49,234 nucleotides of DNA, taken from assembly GCA_017552715.1 (NCBI GenBank), contig JAFZOW010000110.1, forward strand, positions 1-49,234, given 5' to 3'. The notes below the pieces were generated by a model. The model searched no databases, had not been told where the DNA came from, and saw only the letters and a program-made list of their open reading frames with translations. This stretch comes from Lachnospiraceae bacterium (GTDB lineage: Bacteria > Bacillota > Clostridia > Lachnospirales > Lachnospiraceae). The position numbers were made by a program, and so were the translations under genes. This document shows, in pieces, positions 8,668 through 16,906 of the stretch (position 1 is the first letter of the stretch; each line of letters starts with the position of its first letter).

Positions 8668-8799
8668 CCTGCCGGCCGGATGCAAGCAGTATTACGATCC
8701 GCGCAGTCGGCGTTGAACGTAGCTTACTATTTCGATAAACTCCACTCTGACGATCAGCTGTGTCTGTAATAAGGCTTGCTGGCTGTAAAGAAAAAATAC

Positions 8800-8828
8800 T
8801 TGACAGCCGGAAGCGGGTGTGGCATAAT
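8800..8828 (+). promoter_or_regulatory. Strong promoter for ylxM-ffh with almost no leader
   Basis: Consensus TTGACA (8800-8805), 17-bp spacer, CATAAT (8823-8828) with a TGG extension. Transcription should start about 8833-8836, only a few bases before the ylxM ATG at 8839. Confidence 0.8.
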
Positions 8829-8838
8829 GACCATCGTT

Positions 8839-9198
8839 ATGGAAAAGATCGTGGAGCAGGGCTTTTTGTATGATTTCTACGGACCGCTGCTGACAGCGCG
8901 GCAACAGGAGATATACGAAGCCTGCATATACGAAGACCTGAGTCTTTCCGAGGCGGCGGAGCGATTTTCCGTAAGCCGCCAGGCCGTGCACGATCTGCTG
9001 AAGCGATGCGACGCGACTCTTCGGGAGTATGAGGAGAAGCTGGGGCTTATAGGACGCTTCCGCAGCCGGAACGCGGAACTCGGCGAACTGCAGCGCAGGA
9101 TAACGCAGGGACGCAGGGAGGACGGGAGCAGCGGCTTCGGTAAAGCAGAGACGGAAGAGATCCTGGGCCTGCTGGAACAGTTGCAGGACGAAGCCTAA
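8839..9198 (+). CDS. ylxM: YlxM-like SRP-associated DNA-binding-type protein
   Basis: 119 residues. It starts MEKIVEQGFLYDFYGPLLT, which is the standard YlxM start, and contains a sigma-70 region-4-like helix-turn-helix (LSLSEAAERFSVSRQAVHDL). YlxM is encoded next to ffh across Firmicutes and is linked to the signal recognition particle pathway, as here (ffh starts 53 bp downstream). The start is fixed by family similarity and by the promoter, whose predicted RNA start lies 3-6 nt upstream; no Shine-Dalgarno can fit in the leader. An upstream in-frame start at 8776 lies before the promoter and is rejected. Confidence 0.9.
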   Translation: MEKIVEQGFLYDFYGPLLTARQQEIYEACIYEDLSLSEAAERFSVSRQAVHDLLKRCDATLREYEEKLGLIGRFRSRNAELGELQRRITQGRREDGSSGFGKAETEEILGLLEQLQDEA

Positions 9199-9251
9199 GA
9201 AACATGGCTTCCGGTGCATGCCGGATGAGCTGACACAAAAAGGATAAGAGA

Positions 9252-10601
9252 ATGGCATTTGAAAGCCTGAGTGATAAACTACAGAATATATTCAGAAACC
9301 TGCGGGGTAAAGGAAAGCTTACCGAGGCAGATGTAAAGACCGCCATGAAGGAAGTGAAGATGGCCCTGCTGGAGGCCGATGTAAACTTCCGCGTGGTGAA
9401 GCAGTTCGTAAAGAGCGTGGAAGACCGGGCCGTAGGTGAGGAAGTCATGAACGGCCTGAACCCCGGGCAGATGGTGGTCAAGATCGTTAACGAGGAAATG
9501 ACCTCCCTCATGGGCAGCGATACCACAGAGATACAGCTGCAGCCCGGTAAGGCCATCACGGTGATCCTGATGGCGGGTCTTCAGGGCGCAGGTAAGACGA
9601 CCACTACGGCAAAGATCGCCGGTAAGCTGAAGCAGAAGGGCAAGAAGCCCCTGCTGGTGGCCTGCGATATCTACCGTCCCGCAGCTATCGAGCAGTTAAA
9701 GATCAACGGGCAGAAGCAGGAAGTGGAAGTCTTCGACATGGGGACGGAACACAAGCCTGTGGAGATCGCCCGGGAAGCCCTGGCCTATGCGGAGAAGAAC
9801 GGCCAGAATGTGGTGATCCTGGATACCGCCGGCCGTCTGCATATCGATGAAGACATGATGGCGGAGCTGGTGGCCATAAAGAATGCGGTGACCGTGCATC
9901 AGACCCTGCTGGTAGTGGATGCCATGACCGGTCAGGACGCGGTGAACGTGGCCAAGGAATTTGACGAGAAGGTGGGCGTGGACGGCATCATCCTCTCCAA
10001 GATGGACGGCGACAGCCGCGGCGGTGCGGCCCTTTCCGTAAAGGCGGTCACGGGCAAGCCCATATTGTATGTCGGTATGGGCGAAAAGCTCTCCGATCTG
10101 GAACAGTTTTATCCCGACCGTATGGCCGGCCGTATCCTGGGCATGGGAGATGTGCTCTCCCTTATAGAAAAGGCGGAACAGAGCCTGGATCTGGATGAAG
10201 AGACGGAGAAGCAGATGTCTTCCCGCCTCCGGAAGGGCAAATTCGATTTCAACGACTTCCTGGAATCCATGAAGCAGATGCAGAAGATGGGCGGCCTTAC
10301 CAGCATCCTTTCCATGCTGCCCGGTATAGGCTCAAAGGTGGGGGATATATCCTCCATGATCGATGAAAAGCAGCTGAAACAGACCGAAGCCATCGTGCTC
10401 TCCATGACGCCCCAGGAACGCTCCAATCCGAAGCTCTTAAATCCCAGGCGCAAGCACAGGATCGCCAAGGGAGCCGGTGTGGACATTGCAGTAGTGAACC
10501 GCTTTGTAAAGCAGTTCGAGCAGAGCCAGAAGATGATGAAACAGATGCCCGGACTGATGGGCGGTAAAAAAGGACGCGGAGGCTTCAAGTTCCCCTTCTG
10601 A
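9252..10601 (+). CDS. ffh: Signal recognition particle GTPase Ffh
   Basis: 449 residues, the normal length. The N domain begins MAFESLSDKLQNIFRNLRGK. The G domain contains the P-loop GLQGAGKTTTTAKIAG (about 112-127), DTAGRLHID, and the TKxD equivalent SKMDGDSRGGAALS. The C-terminal M domain (about 300-449) has Met-rich helices and the RNA-binding RLRKGKFDFNDFLESMKQM stretch. Ffh with 4.5S RNA delivers ribosome-nascent chain complexes to the membrane. A purine-rich AAAGGATAAGAG precedes the ATG. It is cotranscribed with ylxM and probably with rpsP. Confidence 0.98.
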   Translation: MAFESLSDKLQNIFRNLRGKGKLTEADVKTAMKEVKMALLEADVNFRVVKQFVKSVEDRAVGEEVMNGLNPGQMVVKIVNEEMTSLMGSDTTEIQLQPGKAITVILMAGLQGAGKTTTTAKIAGKLKQKGKKPLLVACDIYRPAAIEQLKINGQKQEVEVFDMGTEHKPVEIAREALAYAEKNGQNVVILDTAGRLHIDEDMMAELVAIKNAVTVHQTLLVVDAMTGQDAVNVAKEFDEKVGVDGIILSKMDGDSRGGAALSVKAVTGKPILYVGMGEKLSDLEQFYPDRMAGRILGMGDVLSLIEKAEQSLDLDEETEKQMSSRLRKGKFDFNDFLESMKQMQKMGGLTSILSMLPGIGSKVGDISSMIDEKQLKQTEAIVLSMTPQERSNPKLLNPRRKHRIAKGAGVDIAVVNRFVKQFEQSQKMMKQMPGLMGGKKGRGGFKFPF

Positions 10602-10700
10602 CAAGGGAAGGTTAATCCAGGGATTCGCAGGCCCGTCCTTACGGGATACGGCCTGTGACAATATATCGTAAACAATTTATTTTTAGGGAGGTAATAAAAA

Positions 10701-10943
10701 ATGGTAAAGATCAGACTCACAAGAATGGGTAAGAAGAAGAAACCTATCTATCGTATCGTGGTTGCGGATTCCCGCAATGCCCGTGACGGTAAGGTGATCG
10801 ACGAGATCGGTACTTACGATCCCAACACGGATCCTTCTACTTTCAAGATCGATGAAGAGGCGGCGAAAAAGTGGCTGGCTAACGGTGCACAGCCTACCGA
10901 GACCGTTGGAAAGCTTCTGAAGCTGGCGAACATCGAAAAGTGA
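10701..10943 (+). CDS. rpsP: 30S ribosomal protein bS16
   Basis: 80 residues, the usual size. It starts [20 protein letters not shown], the hallmark of S16, and ends [17 protein letters not shown] good AGGGAGG site precedes the ATG. The 99-bp gap after ffh contains a small hairpin (CCCGT/ACGGG at 10632-10645) with an outer CAGG/CCTG closing pair, a possible leader or processing structure. Confidence 0.98.
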   Translation: MVKIRLTRMGKKKKPIYRIVVADSRNARDGKVIDEIGTYDPNTDPSTFKIDEEAAKKWLANGAQPTETVGKLLKLANIEK

Positions 10944-10953
10944 GGGAGCGCAG

Positions 10954-11184
10954 ATGAAGGAACTGGTTGAAGTGATCGCCAAGGCCCTGGTTGAAAAACC
11001 GGAGGCTGTGGAGGTCACTGAGGAGACGGACGGTAAGCACATGACGGTCAAGCTTAAGGTGGATCCTTCCGATATGGGGAAGGTGATCGGAAAGCAGGGG
11101 CGCATTGCCAAGGCGATCCGGGCGGTGGTCAAAGCGGCGTCCACCAGAGATGACCTTTATGTGGATGTAGACATTATCGAGTGA
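10954..11184 (+). CDS. khpA: KH-domain RNA-binding protein KhpA (YlqC)
   Basis: 76 residues with a single KH domain whose GxxG loop is GKQG in MGKVIGKQGRIAKAIRAVV. KhpA works with KhpB in RNA binding and affects cell division and elongation in Firmicutes. It starts 10 bp after rpsP, keeping the rpsP-ylqC order of Bacillus. A terminator follows directly. Confidence 0.95.
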   Translation: MKELVEVIAKALVEKPEAVEVTEETDGKHMTVKLKVDPSDMGKVIGKQGRIAKAIRAVVKAASTRDDLYVDVDIIE

Positions 11185-11195
11185 GTGAGCTTTAG

Positions 11196-11227
11196 CGACC
11201 GCAGCATCTGCTGCGGTCGTTTGTTTG
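11196..11227 (+). terminator. Intrinsic terminator after khpA
   Basis: A stem of about 10 bp, CGACCGCAGC/GCTGCGGTCG (11196-11205, 11210-11219), a 4-nt loop and TTTGTTT. It separates ylxM-ffh-rpsP-khpA from rimM-trmD, which are often joined to them in other Firmicutes. Confidence 0.85.
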
Positions 11228-11257
11228 AAAAAGGATGACATGTAATTCGTCTGCTGT

Positions 11258-11495
11258 TCTGATCGGAATCCGCGAGCGATTGTACAGCCTGTCGTTCTGA
11301 TCGGAATCCGCGAAACCCCGGAAAGCCTGCACCTCTGATCGGAATCCGCGAGCGTTCGCAGCGAGCCGGATCAGATCAGAGGGCAGGCGTAGATAAAGAG
11401 CCGGATCCGATCAGAGGGCAGGCCTGTAGATAGCGAGCCGGATCCGATCAGAACGCAGGCGGGATAAATAAGCCGGATCTGATCAGAACGCAGGC
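11258..11495. repeat. Seven-copy repeat array, three direct then four inverted
   Basis: Three copies of TCTGATCGGAATCCGCGA(G) start at 11258, 11296 and 11334, a 38-bp period. They are followed by four inverted relatives, (G)AGCCGGATCnGATCAGA plus GGGCAGGC or ACGCAGGC, starting near 11363, 11398, 11435 and 11470 (period 35-37). The last forward and first inverted copy form a hairpin of about 28 bp with a short loop. This explains the whole 340-bp gap between khpA and rimM; no protein gene is seen in it. Confidence 0.85.
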
Positions 11496-11523
11496 GGGAT
11501 GCAGCCGGAAAGAATCTGAGACT

Positions 11524-12033
11524 ATGAACGAAAAAGAAGAGTATTTCCGCGTGGGGATCATAACGGAAGCCCACGGTGTACGGGGCGAGGTAAAGGTATT
11601 TCTGACCACCGATGATGTGCCCCATCTGAAAAAAGTAAAAGAATTCCACAGCCCTTGCAAAGACGGGATGGAGATCCTCCACCCGGAGGGCATGAAACAG
11701 ACGAAAGACCGCATTATCCTGAAATTCAGGGAGATCAATGACAGGGACACGGCGGAAAGGTACCGGAAACGGGAGCTGTATGTGGATCGTGCCCATGCGG
11801 TGCCCCTTGAGGAGGACGAGTATTACATCTCGGATCTTGAGGGTCTTGAAGTATACGAAGATGACCGGTTTGTGGGGACGGTGAAGGATGTGCTGCAGAC
11901 CGGTGCCAATGATGTTTATGTGATCGAAAAGACCGAGGGGGGCGAGCTGCTGCTGCCCGCCATACGACAGTGCGTGCTGAAGGTGGATGTGGCAGGCGGG
12001 CGTATGGATGTTAAGGTCATGGAAGGATTATAA
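11524..12033 (+). CDS. rimM: Ribosome maturation factor RimM
   Basis: 169 residues. The N-terminal RimM barrel starts YFRVGIITEAHGVRGEVKV, followed by a PRC-barrel (DEYYISDLEGLEVYEDDRFV) with the characteristic LLPAIRQCVLKVDV end. RimM assists 30S head assembly by binding uS19. It is followed one base later by trmD, the standard pair. No strong Shine-Dalgarno is visible and no clear promoter was found between the repeat array and the gene. Confidence 0.97.
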   Translation: MNEKEEYFRVGIITEAHGVRGEVKVFLTTDDVPHLKKVKEFHSPCKDGMEILHPEGMKQTKDRIILKFREINDRDTAERYRKRELYVDRAHAVPLEEDEYYISDLEGLEVYEDDRFVGTVKDVLQTGANDVYVIEKTEGGELLLPAIRQCVLKVDVAGGRMDVKVMEGL

Positions 12034-12034
12034 G

Positions 12035-12772
12035 ATGCATTACTATGTTATGACTCTTTTTCCGGAGCTGATCGAAAAGGGGATGAATACCGGTGTGCTG
12101 TGGCGTGCCATGGAGGAAGGGATCATCTCGCTGGAGTGCTTTCATATCCGGGATTATACGGCAAACAAGCATAAGAGGGTGGATGATTATACCTACGGCG
12201 GCGGTGCCGGGATGCTCATGGCCTGCCAGCCCATATGGGATACCTGTCTGGCGGTGAAGGAACGTATCGCACAGAAAGCTTTGGAGGAGGGCCGGGTGGC
12301 ATCTGCGCCCAGGGTGATCTACATGAGCCCTCAGGGGCGGGTGTTCGATCAGGCCTTTGCCGAAGAGCTTTCCAAAGAGGAGGATCTGGTCTTTCTCTGC
12401 GGTCATTATGAGGGGATCGATGAGAGGGTGCTTGAGGAAGTGGCAACGGATTACCTTTCCATCGGCGATTATGTACTGACGGGCGGAGAACTGCCGGCCC
12501 TGGTGGTGATGGACTGCGTTTCCCGTCTCCTGCCGGGGGTGCTCAATAATGACGAGTCTGCCGAGACCGAAAGCTTTACGGAAGGGCTGCTGGAGTATCC
12601 CCAGTATACGAGACCGGAGGAATGGATGGGGAAGCGGGTGCCGGAGGTGCTGCTTTCCGGACACCATAAGAACGTGGATAACTGGAGGCTGGAGCAATCC
12701 CTGAAGAGGACGAAGGAACGCCGGCCGGATCTGTATGAAAAATACATCTTAAGCCACGGTGGTGACAAGTGA
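12035..12772 (+). CDS. trmD: tRNA (guanine-37 N1)-methyltransferase TrmD
   Basis: 245 residues. The start MHYYVMTLFPE is typical and is preceded by GGAAGGA inside the end of rimM. SPOUT motifs include YTYGGGAGMLM, CGHYEGIDERV and IGDYVLTGGELPA, and the C-terminal helix carries RRPDL. TrmD makes m1G37 in tRNAs with G36, such as the tRNA-Pro(AGG) found in this window, and prevents frameshifting. It ends the rimM-trmD unit; the next gene has its own promoter. Confidence 0.98.
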   Translation: MHYYVMTLFPELIEKGMNTGVLWRAMEEGIISLECFHIRDYTANKHKRVDDYTYGGGAGMLMACQPIWDTCLAVKERIAQKALEEGRVASAPRVIYMSPQGRVFDQAFAEELSKEEDLVFLCGHYEGIDERVLEEVATDYLSIGDYVLTGGELPALVVMDCVSRLLPGVLNNDESAETESFTEGLLEYPQYTRPEEWMGKRVPEVLLSGHHKNVDNWRLEQSLKRTKERRPDLYEKYILSHGGDK

Positions 12773-12789
12773 GCATCGGGCGAAATAAA

Positions 12790-12818
12790 TTGACATAAAA
12801 GCCGAAAAAAGGTAAAAT
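12790..12818 (+). promoter_or_regulatory. Promoter of the kinase/FHA island
   Basis: TTGACA (12790-12795), 17-bp spacer, TAAAAT (12813-12818). It lies between trmD and the kinase gene, and I found no comparably good promoter until 22850, so the seven genes may form one operon. Confidence 0.75.
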
Positions 12819-12858
12819 AAACTGATCTGTTTTCATTTGTTTTTCGGAGGGGAGCGGA

Positions 12859-15600
12859 ATGATGGACAGCGAAAAATACCCTTTGGCGCTGCCGCAGGGA
12901 ACGGTACTGGCCGGTCAGTATATCATTGAGAGAGTTCTGGGGCAGGGCGGCTTTGGGATCACATACGCTGCAACAGATCATAAGACGGGAGAGCGGGTAG
13001 CCGTCAAGGAGTTTTTCCCCGATTCTATGGCTACGCGAAGCGCCACAACGGTCCTTCCTTTTACCGGGGAGCGGGGGGACAGTTTTTCCTACGGCAAAGA
13101 CTGCTTTCTGCAGGAAGCCGAAACTCTTGCCCAGTTCATAGGCAACGAGAATATCGTACGTATCCACAACTATTTTGAAGAAAACGGCACGGCCTACTTC
13201 GTCATGGATTATGTCGAGGGGACCAGCTTTGACCAGTATATACGCGAACACGGCGGCAAGGTGAGCTTTGAGGAGGCGGAACGGTTCCTGGTACCGGTGA
13301 TGGACGCTCTGGCCGCGGTTCACAGCAAGGGGATCGTTCACAGGGACGTGACCCCCGATAATATCTATATCACTAAAGACGGCGTGGTGAAGCTTCTTGA
13401 TTTCGGAGCTGCCCGCTACAGCCTGGGGGATAAGAGCCGCAGCCTTGATGTGGTCTTAAAGCACGGCTTCGCCCCGAAGGAACAGTATACGAGACGTGGC
13501 AGACAGGGCCCTTACACCGATGTGTATGCCCTGGGTGCCAGTTTTTACTATGCGCTGACCGGTAAAAGGCCCCCCGATTCCGTTGAACGTATGGATGAGG
13601 ATGACCTGGTACCGCCTTCCGTGCTGGGAGTGAAGATCGGTGAGGCTCCAGAGCAGGCGATCCTGCAGGCTTTGAGTGTGCAGCCTGCCGACCGCTTCCA
13701 GACCATGACGGCTTTCAAGAACGCCATGAAGGAGTCGGATATCATCGAAGCACGGACCCAGGCCGAGAACGCCATGGGCAGGACTGTGGCCCAGACCCCG
13801 GGGGTTACCCAGCAGAAGTTCTTTACGGCTCCCCAGCCTCAGGCGGCGCCCATGCAGCCTCAGGCAGCTCCTGTGAATTCGGGGATGCAGCCTCAGGCGC
13901 CTCAGATGAATGCTGCCGGAACGGGAATGCAGCAGCCTGCCGCAGGAACGGCTTTCGGCGCTTCGCAGCCGGTGGTGCACACGGGTTACGGGGATCAGCA
14001 GCTTACGGGACACACGGCGGCTTTCATTCAGGAAAGAGCGCAGGGAACGGGAAATACACAGTTTGGCAACGCAGCCCCGGGAGGTACGCAGTACGGAACC
14101 CCGGCTGCCGGGAATACGCAGTTTGGTGCCGGAGTACCGGGAAGTACATCGTATGGGACCCAGGCAACGGGAAGCGGACAGAGCTTTGCCGGAAGCCCGG
14201 TTCAGAACAGCAGACAGTTCCAGGTGCCGCCGCCGCTTGATAATCCTCAGGCAGTTTCGCCCTATCCTCCCCAGGGGGGACAGGTAAAGAAAAATAACAC
14301 CGGACTTATTGTGGGTATCGTGGTGGCGATAGTGGCACTGCTTGCAGTAGTCGGCGCGGGTATCTTCTTCTTTAACCGGCCTTCGGATGATGACGATGAT
14401 ATCAGTCTGGCTTCCATTGATGATGAAGAGCCTACAAAGAAACCGACGCCCACTCTGGTTCCCGCAGTACCGGCGGACCCCACACCCGCGGAGGTGATCA
14501 TCGATCCGGAACCCACGGCCGAGCCCACTCCCGTACCCGTCCGGGCTCTGGAGACCTATCCGAAGCTTCTGGGAAACTATAATAATGCACAGAACGGGGG
14601 CTATATCTGCTGCACCGATGCGGGGGATGCGTTCTTTTATGTGGAAATGAATGAGAACCAGCTGCTTTATAACGACGGATCGGATGAGATCATCGTGCAT
14701 GACAATTTCTGCTGGGGACTGACCATGGTGGACAAAAGGCTGTATTTTGTCTCCACGGACGGCTGCTACAGCTGTAAGGAAGACGGCAGTGACAAGCAGC
14801 GTATCGATGTGCTGGATGATTTTGAGGTGGATGATCTGTATATATCCAAGGATTATTACTTTGTTTATACGCTGAACATCGATGATGACGTATCGAACCG
14901 CACTTCCCTGCTTCATGTTATAGGCCGGGAGGACGGAGTGGTCCGGGGGATAAAGATCTTCGGCTATCAGGATGGGGATGATGATTACGGCAGTGACCAG
15001 TTCACCATCGCGAAGGACGGTTATCTGTACTATCTGCTGCGGTCTAAATACGGATACACCTATGATGAAGATGCGACCTACGGTCTGTGGCGGGTTCCGG
15101 CCGGGGATGTCAATGCTGATCCGGAGAACCTTATGGTGGGGGCTGATTCTGATGTGATCTATCGCCAGATCGTTTCGGAAGGCAATTATGTATATGTGCT
15201 CTTTGACACCGCCAAAGGAAGCAGCGGTATCGTGATGTTCGATATAAGAGAAGATAATTATACGGACGGACACAAATTTGACGGCAGCTGGGATGTGGAA
15301 AAATATTATATCCAGTCCATCAATGTGAGCAATCAGACCGTTTATGCGGTTGTGGATGTCAAAGTGCGTTCCGTAAAAGAGCTCTGGTCCATCTATGCCG
15401 ATGTCGGGAACGATACCTGGAACGGAAATACCATGCTGAGCATGGATCAGAATGCCAGTGTCTGGGGACTTGCACTGGATAGTACCGAGGACGGCCAATA
15501 TGCTCTTTATATGGAGTATTATGAGGGCTGCAGGATGGGCTATATTTCAATAACGGACGGACAGGATAAAGGATATATCTTTGACAGTACTGTGAGATGA
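12859..15600 (+). CDS. Transmembrane Ser/Thr protein kinase with large extracellular sensor
   Basis: 913 residues. Kinase domain about 20-290: glycine loop GQGGFG (28-33), ATP lysine K50 in VAVKEF, catalytic loop HRDVTPDN (161-168) with Thr where the usual HRDLKPxN has Lys, and DFG 181-183. Then comes a Gln/Pro/Gly/Thr-rich linker (about 300-475) with repeats such as NTQFGnAAPG, one TM segment (481-505), an acidic D/E patch, and a Thr/Pro-rich stalk. The C-terminal part (about 565-913) is beta-rich with repeated Y-F/Y-V strands and Cys pairs, and may be a propeller-like sensor. It differs from PrkC, which uses PASTA repeats. The GGAGGGGAG site precedes ATG 12859. It would phosphorylate island proteins, probably the FHA partners. 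Confidence 0.9.
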   Translation: MMDSEKYPLALPQGTVLAGQYIIERVLGQGGFGITYAATDHKTGERVAVKEFFPDSMATRSATTVLPFTGERGDSFSYGKDCFLQEAETLAQFIGNENIVRIHNYFEENGTAYFVMDYVEGTSFDQYIREHGGKVSFEEAERFLVPVMDALAAVHSKGIVHRDVTPDNIYITKDGVVKLLDFGAARYSLGDKSRSLDVVLKHGFAPKEQYTRRGRQGPYTDVYALGASFYYALTGKRPPDSVERMDEDDLVPPSVLGVKIGEAPEQAILQALSVQPADRFQTMTAFKNAMKESDIIEARTQAENAMGRTVAQTPGVTQQKFFTAPQPQAAPMQPQAAPVNSGMQPQAPQMNAAGTGMQQPAAGTAFGASQPVVHTGYGDQQLTGHTAAFIQERAQGTGNTQFGNAAPGGTQYGTPAAGNTQFGAGVPGSTSYGTQATGSGQSFAGSPVQNSRQFQVPPPLDNPQAVSPYPPQGGQVKKNNTGLIVGIVVAIVALLAVVGAGIFFFNRPSDDDDDISLASIDDEEPTKKPTPTLVPAVPADPTPAEVIIDPEPTAEPTPVPVRALETYPKLLGNYNNAQNGGYICCTDAGDAFFYVEMNENQLLYNDGSDEIIVHDNFCWGLTMVDKRLYFVSTDGCYSCKEDGSDKQRIDVLDDFEVDDLYISKDYYFVYTLNIDDDVSNRTSLLHVIGREDGVVRGIKIFGYQDGDDDYGSDQFTIAKDGYLYYLLRSKYGYTYDEDATYGLWRVPAGDVNADPENLMVGADSDVIYRQIVSEGNYVYVLFDTAKGSSGIVMFDIREDNYTDGHKFDGSWDVEKYYIQSINVSNQTVYAVVDVKVRSVKELWSIYADVGNDTWNGNTMLSMDQNASVWGLALDSTEDGQYALYMEYYEGCRMGYISITDGQDKGYIFDSTVR

Positions 15601-16883
15601 AGAGAAAAAGACAGCCGGGCCTGAGCACCGGCTTGACGATATTGCTGAGCCTTCTGGCACTTTCCATGATCCTGCTGGTGGTGCTTGCGGTAGTACTCAG
15701 GCATAAGGGACAGACGGAAGATGAGCCGGGGGAAGTGACAGTACATGAACTGCCTTCGCCTGCGGTGGATATAACAGCGGCACCCACGAAAGCTGTAGTC
15801 CGGGATGACAGCGCGGTTTCGGCGGATAAAGCGGAAAAGAAAGTCTTAAATCCCACACCCGAATTGCTGGGAAAGCCGAATAATGCGGGCAGCGGAGCTT
15901 TTTTCTGTGTTACGGACAGCGGTGACGGACTGTTCTATACGGATATGGATGCAAAACAGCTTCGCTGTGTGAGCGGGGAGCACTATAATGTGGTGCAGGA
16001 AGGGATCTGCCGGAGCCTTCAGGAAGCGGACGGCCGCATATATTACGTTTGCGATGGAAAAGCCTACAGCTGTGCCGAAGACGGAAGCGGTGCAGCGAGG
16101 ATCGAAAGCCTGGCAGCTTATAAAGATCTGTACAGTGTATATATCTCTGCCGAATATCTCTACGGCTATGAGCTTGTGACGGGAGATGCACCGGAGGACC
16201 GGCGCGGGAGGCTTACGGCTGTAGCCCGTCAGGATGGGAGCTATATGGGCAGCCTTACCCTGGGATATGAGTTCGGGGACGGGGATAAGGGACTTAAGCA
16301 GTTTGCTTTCGGGCAGAACGGTTATCTGTATTATATACTACGTTCCGACGACGGCATATATTACGATCCCGAGGCAATGGATCATATCTGGAGACTGCCT
16401 GCAGGCGATCTCTATGCGGAACCGGAATCGGTGATCTATGCACTGGACAGAAGGCTTTCTTACAAGCAGCTCCTTTGCGAGGGCGGAAAGCTCTACGTGC
16501 TTTACGAAAATCGTGACGGGAACAGCGCACTGACCATGTATGATACGGAGAATGATGCCATACTGGCAGATCATTACTGGCCCAAGGATAAATTCACTTT
16601 TTCCGAAGTCAGTGTGATGGACGGAGTGCTTTATCTGGCGGTAAACGATTATGCGGAAAGCCAGAAGGTTGTCTGGTTCCTTCGTACGGATGATACGGAA
16701 GATGCCTGGATGGGGCGGGAGCTCCTGCGGCTTGAAGCCGGCTGGGAGCTGGATTACCTTTCGCCGGAGCACACAGCCAGAGGGAAGTATCTGATGTATG
16801 TATGCCGGGATGCGGACGGCAATATGAAGTTGGGATATGCATCCTTTAAAGATGCTGAAGATCAGGGGATCTTGATCGAATAG
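15597..16883 (+). CDS. Kinase-less paralogue of the kinase ectodomain, membrane anchored
   Basis: 428 residues: a short basic N-terminus, one TM segment (about 12-35), a linker, and a domain homologous to the extracellular part of the preceding kinase. For example TPELLGKPNNAGSGAFFCVT corresponds to the kinase's YPKLLGNYNNAQNGGYICCT, and WRLPAGDLYAEPE to WRVPAGDVNADPE. It overlaps the kinase stop by 4 bp (ATGA), which implies translational coupling and near-equal production. No catalytic motif is seen. It could act as a co-receptor, a decoy or a dimer partner of the kinase. Confidence 0.85.
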   Translation: MKRKRQPGLSTGLTILLSLLALSMILLVVLAVVLRHKGQTEDEPGEVTVHELPSPAVDITAAPTKAVVRDDSAVSADKAEKKVLNPTPELLGKPNNAGSGAFFCVTDSGDGLFYTDMDAKQLRCVSGEHYNVVQEGICRSLQEADGRIYYVCDGKAYSCAEDGSGAARIESLAAYKDLYSVYISAEYLYGYELVTGDAPEDRRGRLTAVARQDGSYMGSLTLGYEFGDGDKGLKQFAFGQNGYLYYILRSDDGIYYDPEAMDHIWRLPAGDLYAEPESVIYALDRRLSYKQLLCEGGKLYVLYENRDGNSALTMYDTENDAILADHYWPKDKFTFSEVSVMDGVLYLAVNDYAESQKVVWFLRTDDTEDAWMGRELLRLEAGWELDYLSPEHTARGKYLMYVCRDADGNMKLGYASFKDAEDQGILIE

Positions 16884-16906
16884 AGAATCAAAGGAGGAAA
16901 AAAGAA

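Larger units (their letters stand above)
8011..8750. repeat. Large nested inverted-repeat element, no credible gene
   Basis: This gene-free stretch (7926-8838) is filled by nested palindromes. Outermost arms: AGTGGAGTTT-nnn-GAAA at 8015-8031, with its reverse complement at 8730-8746 (14 of 17 positions). Inside are two long hairpins, 8082-8300 and 8396-8667, listed separately. Short open frames exist here but their residues track the palindromes and they have no family resemblance or ribosome sites. Candidates are a large structured RNA, a MITE-like element, or the largest member of the intergenic hairpin mosaic seen elsewhere in this window. It is bounded by a terminator on the left and the ylxM promoter on the right. 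Confidence 0.65.

Noticed and set aside
8011-8750. Group II intron or insertion sequence
   Set aside because: No reverse transcriptase or transposase frame, and the nested arms do not look like simple terminal inverted repeats around a gene.
8521-8769. 82-codon frame in the second hairpin
   Set aside because: Lies inside the inverted repeat with no start signals or recognisable domain.
11258-11495. CRISPR array
   Set aside because: Spacers are only about 10-19 nt and similar, repeats switch orientation mid-array, and no cas gene is in the window.
13456-15498. 680-codon open frame on the minus strand opposite the kinase gene
   Set aside because: Long antisense frame created by codon bias. 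It is rich in His/Ile/Arg, has no family resemblance, and the + strand gene has clear kinase motifs.
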